The notes below the pieces were generated by a model. It did no database searches and was not told the DNA's origin. It worked only from the letters and a program-made list of their open reading frames with translations. From a virus: a DNA stretch of 25,431 bases. The stretch spans positions 1 to 25,431 of the IMG/VR virus record IMGVR_UViG_3300032288_000156; one strand, 5' to 3'. A program made the translations under genes and the position numbers. This document shows positions 1 to 7,800 of this stretch, piece by piece (positions within the stretch are counted from its first letter, which is position 1; each line of letters starts with the position of its first letter).

Positions 1-928
1 CGAAGGACGGATTCAATCAATGGAAAGCACCATTGGATTCTTGTTGCACGGATACAAGAACTTATCGTTCTGTCCTGCTGTGATTCTGAACGATGAGGTA
101 ATCAGCGACAACCCTGAGGGTGGTACTGGAAAGGGATTGTTGATGAACGCCCTGAGCAAGATGAAGAAACTGGTGGTGATTGACGGCAAGTCCTTTGCAT
201 TCGAACGGAGTTTCGCTTATCAGTTGGTGTCAGCAGACACACAGATACTTTGCTTCGATGACGTTCGAAAGCACTTTGACTTCGAGCGATTGTTCTCAGT
301 AGTGACTGAGGGTCTGACGCTAGAGAAGAAGAATAAGGATGCTATCAAGATTCCTTTTGCTAAGTCACCTAAGATTGCCATTACAACAAACTACGCTATC
401 AAGGGTGCGGGTAATTCATTCGCAAGACGTAAGTGGGAATTGGAGTTGCATCAGTACTACACCAAAGAATACACGCCACTGGATGAGTTTGGTAAGTTGA
501 TGTTTGGGGACTGGAACGATGACGACTGGTGCGAGTTTGACAACTACATGATTAGTTGCTTGACCAACTACCTGAAGACAGGACTTGTCAAGTCTAAGTT
601 TGTGAACCTAAAGATTCGACAGTTGTCTGCAGAAACCTGCCATGAATTTATCGAGTGGTGTGGGCTAGTGGACAGCGCAGAGCGAAACGTAATGTTACAG
701 ACTGACACGAGATTATACAAGAACGAGTTATATTCAAACTTCGTGGATGAGTATCCTGACTACGGCCCTCGAGGTAGGATGAGCATCAGTAGAACCAAGT
801 TCTACAAGTGGCTTATCTCCTATGCGATGTACAAGGAAGGCACGATGCCTGAGGAGGACAGAGACCAGCAAGGTAGATGGATAATTATCAAGAGCAAGAA
901 AGCAGTAAGTGATGACCCACCATTTTAA
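1..928 (+). CDS. D5-like primase-helicase, SF3 helicase part (5' end outside window)
   Basis: This is the C-terminal 308 codons of a phage replicative primase-helicase; the frame is open to the left edge, so the N-terminal (probably primase) part lies outside. Counting from the first in-window Met (base 20), there is a Walker A motif PEGGTGKG at about 32-39, a Walker B motif ILCFDD at 76-81, a sensor-1/motif C strand ITTNYAIKG at 121-129, and a conserved basic patch NSFARRKWEL near 132-141 in the arginine-finger position. This arrangement is typical of the SF3/D5 AAA+ family, which unwinds DNA at phage and plasmid replication forks as a ring. The remaining 160 residues are probably a winged-helix tail. 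It heads the plus-strand module with two more nucleic-acid enzymes downstream, which fits replication. The helicase assignment is firm; the attached primase domain is inferred from family architecture. Confidence 0.85.
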   Translation, partial: EGRIQSMESTIGFLLHGYKNLSFCPAVILNDEVISDNPEGGTGKGLLMNALSKMKKLVVIDGKSFAFERSFAYQLVSADTQILCFDDVRKHFDFERLFSVVTEGLTLEKKNKDAIKIPFAKSPKIAITTNYAIKGAGNSFARRKWELELHQYYTKEYTPLDEFGKLMFGDWNDDDWCEFDNYMISCLTNYLKTGLVKSKFVNLKIRQLSAETCHEFIEWCGLVDSAERNVMLQTDTRLYKNELYSNFVDEYPDYGPRGRMSISRTKFYKWLISYAMYKEGTMPEEDRDQQGRWIIIKSKKAVSDDPPF

Positions 929-938
929 ATTTAGATAG

Positions 939-1109
939 ATGAAAGAGAGTTTGATTATATGGAACTACGTGTTCCATTGGAACGAGTACACAGGAAAGTG
1001 GTACGCCATACATAGAGACAAGTACCTTGAGTACTGGAATGTTGAGAAAGATGTTTTCGCAAGTCACGAAGACTTGGATGAGTTAATCAAAAAAATAAAA
1101 GACAGATGA
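939..1109 (+). CDS. Small aromatic-rich protein of unknown function
   Basis: A 56-codon frame starts with ATG 11 bases after the helicase stop and ends TGA at 1107-1109. It overlaps the next ATG by four bases (ATGA), the coupling seen throughout this module. The product is rich in Trp and Tyr (WNYVFHWNEYTGKWYAIHRD is its core) and ends in an acidic-to-basic helix (DLDELIKKIKDR). The WN.YTGKWYAI pattern suggests a small beta-sheet fold. I recognise no family with a known role. Length, spacing and the start/stop overlap support it as a real gene. Confidence 0.65.
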   Translation: MKESLIIWNYVFHWNEYTGKWYAIHRDKYLEYWNVEKDVFASHEDLDELIKKIKDR

Positions 1110-1357
1110 TAGTCTATCTAGGAGACCAAGCAAAGAGATTGTATTTCTCAAGGGACATTCCCTTGAATACAATAGGGGTGTTCCAGTCTATAAAAGGTGA
1201 GTGGCTGTACTGGTACTGCACCGACTGGACATTTGACACAGGGTTCGCTGACACTGAGGCGGAAGCATTGCAAGTAGCAAAGAAAAATTTCATTCCATTA
1301 AACTATATACCACTTGAAGATGACACAAGAACAGATGATTCACATAGGGATGATTAA
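1106..1357 (+). CDS. Small hypothetical phage protein
   Basis: An 83-codon gene whose ATG overlaps the preceding stop. The product has a Trp-rich centre (GEWLYWYCTDWTFDTGF) followed by a helix ADTEAEALQVAKKNF, and an acidic, Asp-rich C-terminus. The combination of an aromatic strand pair and a trailing helix resembles the preceding 56-aa protein in general character, so the two may be distant paralogues; I cannot show this by alignment. No function is assigned. Confidence 0.65.
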   Translation: MIVYLGDQAKRLYFSRDIPLNTIGVFQSIKGEWLYWYCTDWTFDTGFADTEAEALQVAKKNFIPLNYIPLEDDTRTDDSHRDD

Positions 1358-1655
1358 CTCATTCAACATTATCACGGGTCGCAATACCCTAGATGAGATT
1401 ATTAAATCAGACGTCAACATATTCTCACACGCACCTGACGAAGACCCGCCTTTTGAGTTGGTTCAATTAATGATTGAGTACTTCTCCTCATTTGAGATGT
1501 TTGAGAAATGCATTGAACTAACACTGTACTTGGAAGACAACTTCAATCAAGAAGGTTTACCAAAGGAGGAGAGATGTGAATGCATACTACCTATTATTCA
1601 AGAGTACAGCAGGAAGATGTATTGTGGTCACTGCAGCAAGAGGTTAAGTAAATGA
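1320..1655 (+). CDS. Hypothetical acidic protein with Cys pairs near the C-terminus
   Basis: An approximately 111-codon gene. The frame can begin at TTG 1314, ATG 1320, ATG 1332 or ATG 1350. I prefer ATG 1320, but ATG 1350, which overlaps the previous stop by only eight bases and follows AGGG, is a real alternative. The product is acidic and largely helical. Near its C-terminus it has CEC, about 23 residues before the end of a CGHC motif (CGHCSKRLSK), so a small metal-binding knuckle is possible. It overlaps the following helicase start by ATGA. The function is unknown. Confidence 0.6.
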   Translation: MTQEQMIHIGMINSFNIITGRNTLDEIIKSDVNIFSHAPDEDPPFELVQLMIEYFSSFEMFEKCIELTLYLEDNFNQEGLPKEERCECILPIIQEYSRKMYCGHCSKRLSK

Positions 1656-3121
1656 CAGACATAGTACCACGCATCCCCGGGTACAGCAACGAGTCAATGT
1701 GGAGGCACTGTGAAACTTTGAAGTCCGTAGTAATTGAGACCAAAGAAGTCAAGATTGGTAGAGGAAGAAGGGTGGAGATACTCAAGGTACCAAAGCATGG
1801 CGTAGACAAGGAGATTGTAGATAGAATCATCAGGAGTTGTGAGCATTACAAAGAATTAAATCAAATGGAAAAACAAGGAGGAGTAACCTTCAGAAGTTAT
1901 CAGACAGACATAATAGATAAGGGCTCCCGTATTTTAAACGAACATGGGTTCTTATATCTAGCAATGGAGGTAAGGACTGGAAAGACTCTCACAAGTCTTG
2001 GCATTGCAGAGCAGTTAAAGTCTTGGAAAGTATTATTCATTACAAAGAAGAAAGCAATCAGCACGATTGAGGCTGACTATAAACTATTGAATCCTGCATA
2101 CTTCCTAACCGTTATTAACTACGAGAGCCTTCACTTGGTGATGGACAATGAGGAGTGGGACTTGATAGTATGCGATGAGGCGCACAGCATGGGGGCATTC
2201 CCTAAGCCTAGCAATAGGGCAGAGTTGGTGGCTTATGTGATTGGAAAGTATAGACCTAAGGTGATACTGCTATCAGGGACACCAACCCCTGAGAGTTATT
2301 CTCAGATGTACCATCAGGTATATGCCATACCAAATAATCCATTCGCTGAGTTCAGAAACTTTTACAGATTCTGTGACAAGTTCGTCAACGTAACACAAAA
2401 GAAAATCAACGGCCTATTTGTCAAAGACTACAGCGGTGGATTGGATACCATCATCAAATCGATGGAGCCATATACAATTAATTACACGCAAGCAGAGGCT
2501 GGATTCAAAGCAGAGACTATGGAGGAGGTGCTGGAGGTTGAGATGAGCGACAGGACTTATTCGATGATTAAGAAACTCAAGCGGGACTTGGTGATTGAAG
2601 GCAAGGAGGAAACCATATTGGCCGACACGCCTGTCAAGTTGATGATGAAGGTTCACCAGTTGTGCAGTGGCACGATAAAGTTTGAGAGTGGAAACAGCAT
2701 GGTGCTTGACACCACGAAGGCACAGTTCATTTATGACAACTTCTGCACACACAAGATTGGAATCTTCTACAAGTTCAAGGAAGAGTTGAACGCGCTCAAG
2801 CAAGTGTTCGGTGATACCCTGACTACGGAACTGAGTGTCTTTGAAGACACTGACAAAAGCATAGCCCTGCAGATTGTATCAGGAAGAGAAGGCATATCCC
2901 TGCGTGACGCTGACTTCTTGGTCTACTACAACATTGATTTCAGTGCTACCAGTTATTGGCAGAGCAAGGACAGAATGACCACCAAAGATAGGCTCGAGAA
3001 TAAGGTGTTCTGGGTCTTCGCTAAGGACGGGATTGAACAAGAGATTTACAAGGCAGTAACAAAAAAGAAAGATTATACATCAACCATTTTAAGAAAGACT
3101 TTTATTTATGAAATACTCTAG
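1652..3121 (+). CDS. SNF2-like superfamily 2 DNA helicase/ATPase
   Basis: A 489-aa protein with the two RecA-like lobes of SF2 enzymes. Visible motifs are a Q-motif region FRSYQTDI (80-87), a variant Walker A MEVRTGKT (105-112), a DEAH box (175-178) within LIVCDEAHS, and motif III LLSGTPTPE (206-214). In lobe 2, SGREGISLRDADFLVYYN is motif V-like and YWQSKDRMTTKDR (435-447) is motif VI-like, equivalent to the QxxxRxxR arrangement of SNF2 proteins. Phage members of this family remodel or unwind DNA in replication and recombination. ATG 1652 overlaps the previous stop by four bases, and the 3' end overlaps the downstream nuclease gene by 14 bases. The first 75 residues are specific to this protein. 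An 18-base palindrome found elsewhere in the window lies inside it at 2834-2851. Confidence 0.88.
   Translation: MTDIVPRIPGYSNESMWRHCETLKSVVIETKEVKIGRGRRVEILKVPKHGVDKEIVDRIIRSCEHYKELNQMEKQGGVTFRSYQTDIIDKGSRILNEHGFLYLAMEVRTGKTLTSLGIAEQLKSWKVLFITKKKAISTIEADYKLLNPAYFLTVINYESLHLVMDNEEWDLIVCDEAHSMGAFPKPSNRAELVAYVIGKYRPKVILLSGTPTPESYSQMYHQVYAIPNNPFAEFRNFYRFCDKFVNVTQKKINGLFVKDYSGGLDTIIKSMEPYTINYTQAEAGFKAETMEEVLEVEMSDRTYSMIKKLKRDLVIEGKEETILADTPVKLMMKVHQLCSGTIKFESGNSMVLDTTKAQFIYDNFCTHKIGIFYKFKEELNALKQVFGDTLTTELSVFEDTDKSIALQIVSGREGISLRDADFLVYYNIDFSATSYWQSKDRMTTKDRLENKVFWVFAKDGIEQEIYKAVTKKKDYTSTILRKTFIYEIL
2834..2851. repeat. Palindromic hairpin repeat, copy 1 (inside helicase gene)
   Basis: AGTGTCTTTGAAGACACT, an inverted repeat with a 7-bp stem and TTGA loop. 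With the preceding G it is identical over 19 bases (2833-2851) to the terminator stem at 24900-24918. Here it is inside the SF2 helicase gene and encodes SVFEDT, with no downstream T-run. Confidence 0.7.
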
Positions 3122-3470
3122 CAGTTTTGATTATGACATGAAGATTGGACAAGAGGCCGAGGACTGGGCAAAAAAATTATTCAATGGTGAATACAAAGTG
3201 GAGGTTAAGTCAGACTACATAGCGCATAGGACTGGCAACGTATTCATTGAGTTCTCATCAAGAGGAAAGCCGTCAGGAATATCTACAACTGAAGCAGACT
3301 ACTGGCTCTACAGGATTGATAAGATTAATTGCTGTGCGCTATGGGACGTCAATCATTTGAAAGAGAAGTTGAGGGCTTACTACAAAAGCAATATGTATAT
3401 CAAAAGAGGTGGTGACAAAAACACATCACTTGGGTTCCTAATACCAATAAGTGAACTATTCAAAAGATAA
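3108..3470 (+). CDS. PD-(D/E)XK-like phage endonuclease
   Basis: A 120-aa protein. Its conserved block runs VEVKSD (31-36), TGNVFIEFSSRGKPSGI (42-58), then STTEADYW (59-66). I recognise this pattern from small phage nuclease-like proteins: a beta-strand carrying an acidic residue and ExK-type motif, followed by a second strand with Glu48 and the SRGKPSGI loop. Which of Glu32, Asp36 and Glu48 hold the metal cannot be decided by eye. Its position directly after the SF2 helicase (14-base overlap) suggests the two act together in recombination or fork processing, for example as a resolvase- or exonuclease-type activity; that role is inference. Confidence 0.7.
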   Translation: MKYSSSFDYDMKIGQEAEDWAKKLFNGEYKVEVKSDYIAHRTGNVFIEFSSRGKPSGISTTEADYWLYRIDKINCCALWDVNHLKEKLRAYYKSNMYIKRGGDKNTSLGFLIPISELFKR

Positions 3471-3471
3471 G

Positions 3472-3723
3472 ATGACCGAACAGCAGATACAAAGCAGATT
3501 GATTAAGGAACTGGAGGGTAAGGGGTACTACGTAATCAAGTTGATTAACACTAACAAGAACGGTATCCCTGACCTAATAGCCATACCCAAAGATTCTGAC
3601 GTTGAGTTCTACGAAGTCAAGAGACCAAGAGGGAAGACATCAAAACTACAAGAGTACAGACTAAAAGAATTAGCAGCCCACGGGCTTAAAGTTGAAATCT
3701 ACAAAGGACATGAAGAAAAGTAA
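3472..3723 (+). CDS. VRR-NUC domain nuclease
   Basis: An 83-aa stand-alone VRR-NUC domain, a compact PD-(D/E)XK nuclease. From ATG 3472 the catalytic signature is clear: GIPDL with Asp34, FYEVKRP with Glu48 and Lys50, then GKTSKLQ with Gln60. The frame also extends upstream to GTG 3451, but ATG 3472, one base after the preceding stop, is the natural start and leaves a full domain. Stand-alone VRR-NUC proteins are common in phages and are known or proposed to cut branched or flap structures. The neighbours are another nuclease and a helicase. Confidence 0.85.
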   Translation: MTEQQIQSRLIKELEGKGYYVIKLINTNKNGIPDLIAIPKDSDVEFYEVKRPRGKTSKLQEYRLKELAAHGLKVEIYKGHEEK

Positions 3724-4240
3724 TACGAACAGTCAATACGAGATGGACATTCTCAGGACGATTATTAAGGACGTAATAGGGGTGGAGATAGTTAAGCGAA
3801 CCAACAAGAGAGAGGCTGTGGATGCCCGCAGGATATTCTCAAAGATACTTAGTGACAGAGGATACACGAGGTCTGAGGTTGCTAAGTACCTAAAGAAAGA
3901 CCACACGAGCATCGTGCATTATATGTCTGACGTTGAGGACATGATTAGATACGTACCAAATTTTGCAGACCAATACATGGCGTGTAAGAATTATTTCATT
4001 AATTCAATAGACAAGACCTCTGATGAAGAAAATAAGTTCATTCTTAGTCTAAAACTTAGGATTGATGAACTACTTTTGGATAAAGAGGAGATGGCAGAAA
4101 GGATTCACAGGCACAATCGACTCCGAGAGATTATTGATTTATTGGACTTTGAGGTACCAAAAGGAAAAGAGTTTTTTATCTTAAAGAAAATAAGATTAAT
4201 GTTTAATGAAATGGAAGACTATGGAGAACAACTCGAATAA
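3710..4240 (+). CDS. DnaA domain IV-like DNA-binding protein
   Basis: A 176-aa protein from ATG 3710, which follows AAAGGA (a plausible ribosome site) and overlaps the previous gene by 14 bases; a TTG at 3692 is a less likely start. Residues 30-80 match the C-terminal DNA-binding domain of DnaA: basic helix KREAVDARR (33-41), helix-turn-helix YTRSEVAKYL (52-61), and KKDHTSIVH (62-70), corresponding to the DnaA signature GxxDHTTVxHA. No Walker motifs or AAA+ domain are present. The C-terminal half is a long charged helix (about 95-176) with Leu/Ile spacing suggesting a coiled coil. The probable role is sequence-specific double-stranded DNA binding, perhaps at the phage origin; the target is unknown. 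Confidence 0.75.
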   Translation: MKKSNTNSQYEMDILRTIIKDVIGVEIVKRTNKREAVDARRIFSKILSDRGYTRSEVAKYLKKDHTSIVHYMSDVEDMIRYVPNFADQYMACKNYFINSIDKTSDEENKFILSLKLRIDELLLDKEEMAERIHRHNRLREIIDLLDFEVPKGKEFFILKKIRLMFNEMEDYGEQLE

Positions 4241-4415
4241 AGAGAACGCTCGTGCTGAGCGTATCGCTTTTAGAATCAACCAGCATCATTTGTTGCTGGC
4301 AAATATCTACGAGAACTTGGTAGATAGGGAATTTAAACCAGCCGAGCAAGACCTGAGGGACTTGATTATAGACCTACGACTTATCATAAAATCACTAGAG
4401 GACGATGACTTTTGA
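4221..4415 (+). CDS. Small helical protein of unknown function
   Basis: A 64-codon gene from ATG 4221, which follows GGAAG three bases upstream; an in-frame ATG at 4206 would add five residues. It overlaps the preceding stop and the following ATG. The product is almost wholly helical, with FRINQHHLLLANIYENLVDR followed by DLRDLIIDLRLIIKSLEDDD, a repeated hydrophobic pattern suggesting a two-helix hairpin or dimer. No family is recognised. Confidence 0.6.
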   Translation: MENNSNKENARAERIAFRINQHHLLLANIYENLVDREFKPAEQDLRDLIIDLRLIIKSLEDDDF

Positions 4416-4803
4416 AACTGAAGCAGACCTGCAAAGAGAAAAGAAAGCAATAGAATTATTTGTCAGCATTTTTAGTGGGTCATATCTAAAGTTAGACCCA
4501 AACGACATAGACTACAAGGTGTTTGATAAGGACAAGAACCTTATCGCTTACGCTGAAGTAAGAGGCAGGATTAGGTCAATAAGAGACGCATACCCGCTTC
4601 CAATCGCCGCTCGTAAATTGGTCAAACTAATTGACAAACGAATCGTTCCAATCCTGATATGGGCTTGTGATGATGGAATCATTTACGCCAAAGCAAATCA
4701 ACTCAAGGGAGAGATTAAGTGGGGAGGAAACCCTCCCCGTGATTCTGAGTTGATGGTGTATTACGATAAGCAGAAGACCATGAGGTACGTGAGGTATGTT
4801 TAA
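4405..4803 (+). CDS. Possible PD-(D/E)XK-fold protein, last gene of the plus-strand module
   Basis: A 132-aa protein, starting within the last codons of the previous gene. The segment NDIDYKVFDKDKNLIAYAEV (33-52), then RGR, has the layout of a PD-(D/E)XK core: Asp36 on one strand, a hairpin, then Glu51-Val-Arg53 in place of Glu-x-Lys. This is followed by a helix (IAARKLVKLIDKRI) and a central strand (VPILIWACDDGIIYAKA). The Lys-to-Arg change leaves activity uncertain, so it may be an inactive or atypical nuclease. Its stop (TAA 4801-4803) overlaps the stop of the convergent giant gene. A perfect 7-bp hairpin lies in its last quarter. Confidence 0.6.
   Translation: MTFETEADLQREKKAIELFVSIFSGSYLKLDPNDIDYKVFDKDKNLIAYAEVRGRIRSIRDAYPLPIAARKLVKLIDKRIVPILIWACDDGIIYAKANQLKGEIKWGGNPPRDSELMVYYDKQKTMRYVRYV
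4721..4738. other. Perfect GC-rich hairpin near the convergent gene ends
   Basis: GGGGAGG (4721-4727), a four-base loop, and CCTCCCC (4732-4738) form a perfect 7-bp stem. It lies inside the last plus-strand gene and 62-79 bases past the stop of the minus-strand giant gene. There is no T-run on either side, so it is not a classical intrinsic terminator. It could slow polymerase or protect the 3' end of the structural transcript; that is inference. Confidence 0.4.
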
Positions 4804-7800
4804 TCCTCCCCAAACTTTTTCCCACCGAATCCTCCACCGCTTTTCCTTTGTCTCTTCTTAGTGCCTTCGCCAAATCCTGAAGAACCAAAGCCATCCTCTT
4901 TAGGAGTGTAGTTGTACATCCTGTCCTTATTTGCTCTTTCCTCCTTAGCCTCTTTTTCCTTGGCTTCACGCTCTTCTTTGGTTGACTGGTACCATTCTGA
5001 CCCCTCACCAAAGTTCTTCTCATACAGGGCACGATTATAGCGCTTCAGGTCTTCCTTATTCTCGTATCCTCCAAGCAAGTCCACTTCTTTCTGTTTGCTT
5101 CTTGCAGCGGCCTTCTCGGCCTCTTTGATGCTGGAGTAGATTGAGTTGTTCACAGCTTTACGCACATCCTTGTAGAAAGGAATAAATCCTAAGTGACCAA
5201 GCACCTCCAATGGGATTCTCTCCTTCACTGTACGCTCTTCTCTTTTGATTGCATCCAGTTCTTTCTTGGTGGTCTTGCCTGTTATGATACGAGTTCTGTT
5301 TTTGTAAATCAAATCAGCCGTATTTAATGCAGGGCCAAGTGAACCTGACATACTCATAAGAAGATTAGGCAAGTTGTCGTTAGGCCGGTCTTCTCTAGGG
5401 ATTAGGGAGTAGGCAATGCCATCCTTGTAAGGGTCATACTCTCCCTCTCTCAAGAAGTCAAGATACTTTTCATTAATCTCCTCAAGACCATAGTTGATTG
5501 CAAGTTTGGTAGCATTACCGAAGTCTCTTCCAAAAAGAAGTGAAGAGAATGTACCTACAAGTGACTGGCCAATTTTTTGCATCAATGACTTCTCAGTTTC
5601 ATCCTCCTCATCGTCAAACCCAAGCAATCCCATGATTCCACTAGCCAACATTGAAGACAGCAAAGTGTACACCGTCATACGTGTAAACACAGCACCAAGC
5701 ATTGCGGCTCCTTGTTTCTTGGATAGTGAACCGTCTCCAACCAACGCATAGATAGCGGTACGTGCAGTCATGTATTCAAATATCAAGAAACGTGTCATGT
5801 AATTGTTGAAGTTGTTGAACGCCTTTGCCCATCCACTTTGATTAGGCTTCAGCGTTCCCTTCAGAATACCCATGAACGCATTGTCGGTAGCACCAGTCAT
5901 TACTGACCTTTCATCTGCCAGTTTCTTTGACTGCTCGATTGCATCCTTGTTGGCCTCCATGTAGGCTTCATTATTTTCGGCAATCTTTTTGAAGTCTACG
6001 TCATTTCCTGTAATGCTTTTGAACTCATTAGCAAATGAGCCAAACCATAAAGGTCTCATCACAATTTTATCTGGCGTAGAGATTATAGTATCTGCAGTCA
6101 GCTCAATAACATTCTTAGGCTTCTTGATTGTAAGGTTGTATATCTGTTGCATCTTGTTGAACACTGGGTTCTTCGAGCTGCTGCTTTGAATACCTGCGGC
6201 TTGATTTAGAATAGAAGTATCAACAAGTCTTCCAGACAAGGTATCTGCAGGGAAGATTCTATTTGTTTGCTTACTGTTTACATTCTCCAATATCAAAGGA
6301 GCATCGGTAGACATAATGATGTCTCGATACTTGGTACCAGTAGTAAATGCCTTAGGGTCTGCCAACAATGCAAACGATACGTTTGAGGCTAATTCAGCAG
6401 CAAACCTTCCTGTTCCAGCAAGCACAGCACGGTATCCCTGCTTACCAATGAAGTCAATTACCTCATCAGCAAATGTGTTCTGCAGGATTGAGTTGGTAAG
6501 TAGATTGGTTACAGACTCTTCAAACGCACCTTCAATTGCATTCTTGATTTCTCTTTGCTCCTTAGGTAGTCTTCCTTCTTTCTCCAAATCTGCAGTTGCT
6601 TGGTTGATTGTTCTGCGTGCAGTACGGATAGGCTCAGTCAGGTTGTAGTCTAGCAACACAAACTTGGCGCCACGCTGAGCGGATGCAAAGACATCGAAGT
6701 TCAAAGGCTTAGCACCCTTGGTTCTTGTTATCAAAGACTTCGCTCTTGTGGACGGTCTACGTGAGTTGTTGGCCTGATTAAGGAAGTCAGTAGCAGCACT
6801 CATATCAAGCGGCTCAGTGTCGTGCAACACGTTCAGGTGAACGTAGTTGTTCAACGGGTCGATTGCATCGCCACGGATGATTGCTGCAGTGTATTGCGCC
6901 TTATCTTTTAGTGACTCATTGATACCACGAATATCCTTGATGGCGTCCTTCTCCGCTTGGTTGAAAGAGTTGTATAACTTTTCAATATCAATCTGACCAT
7001 TCGTTGTGTACTGGTCAAGAATATCCTGTAGCATATTTCCATCACGCTCTCCGAATCTTGACTTGCCTTCGTCAATATGCTTGATGGTTGCTTTCAAGTA
7101 GTCGGCAGCAGGATTTACTTGCTGGCTACCCTTGTTTGATTCATACTCAAGTTGAATCATGTAGGTCATCATCTTGAACTTGGACATCAATGTTTTGTCC
7201 GGGTTAAGTTTGAATGACTTGGCAACCTTTGACTCAGCGTTCTCCAAAATGTTTTGAACCTTCTTGAGCTCAGCCTTAAAGTTTGCCTCGCCTTCAGCAG
7301 CTTTCTCAAACAACGCATTAAATATGTCCTTAGTCTTGAAGTTACCAAACACTTGGTCAATGTAGAACAATGGGTTTCTTCTTACCAATTCAGAGATACC
7401 ACCTTTCTGACTTCTGATAATAGCAGCCTTTAACTTGGAATAAAGCGCAGAGAATGATAATGGCTTGGCCGTTTTAATTGCGCCGGCAATCACCTTACCA
7501 TTATTGATAGCATTCAGTTTCTCAACCATTACCTGAGCGTAGTGAGGTAAGTAGTTATTATTGATATTGCTTGTAACCTTGAGTAGATTTTTTAAGTCTG
7601 TAAGGTTGAGCTTCATCAAGTTTTCTGGAGAAGTTTCTTTAATCAACTTAGCCAATCTCTTAGCCAAGTTTCTTTCATCCTGAGATGGAAGCCCTTCAGC
7701 ATTTACCTTTTGCTTTTGTAGGACGGAGATACTTTCATTTTTCTTTTTAGCAATCTCCTCATCAGACAATGGAGTTGGCTCAACCTGAGGAATAATGTCC

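Noticed and set aside
2414-2803. A 129-codon minus-strand open frame inside the SF2 helicase gene
   Set aside because: It is antisense to conserved helicase motifs, has no own start signal and its product is low in complexity of domain-like pattern.
4715-5032. A 105-codon minus-strand frame at the convergent end
   Set aside because: It overlaps the C-terminal end of the giant gene in another frame and is Arg/Lys/Thr-rich without domain features; start and stop signals are weak.
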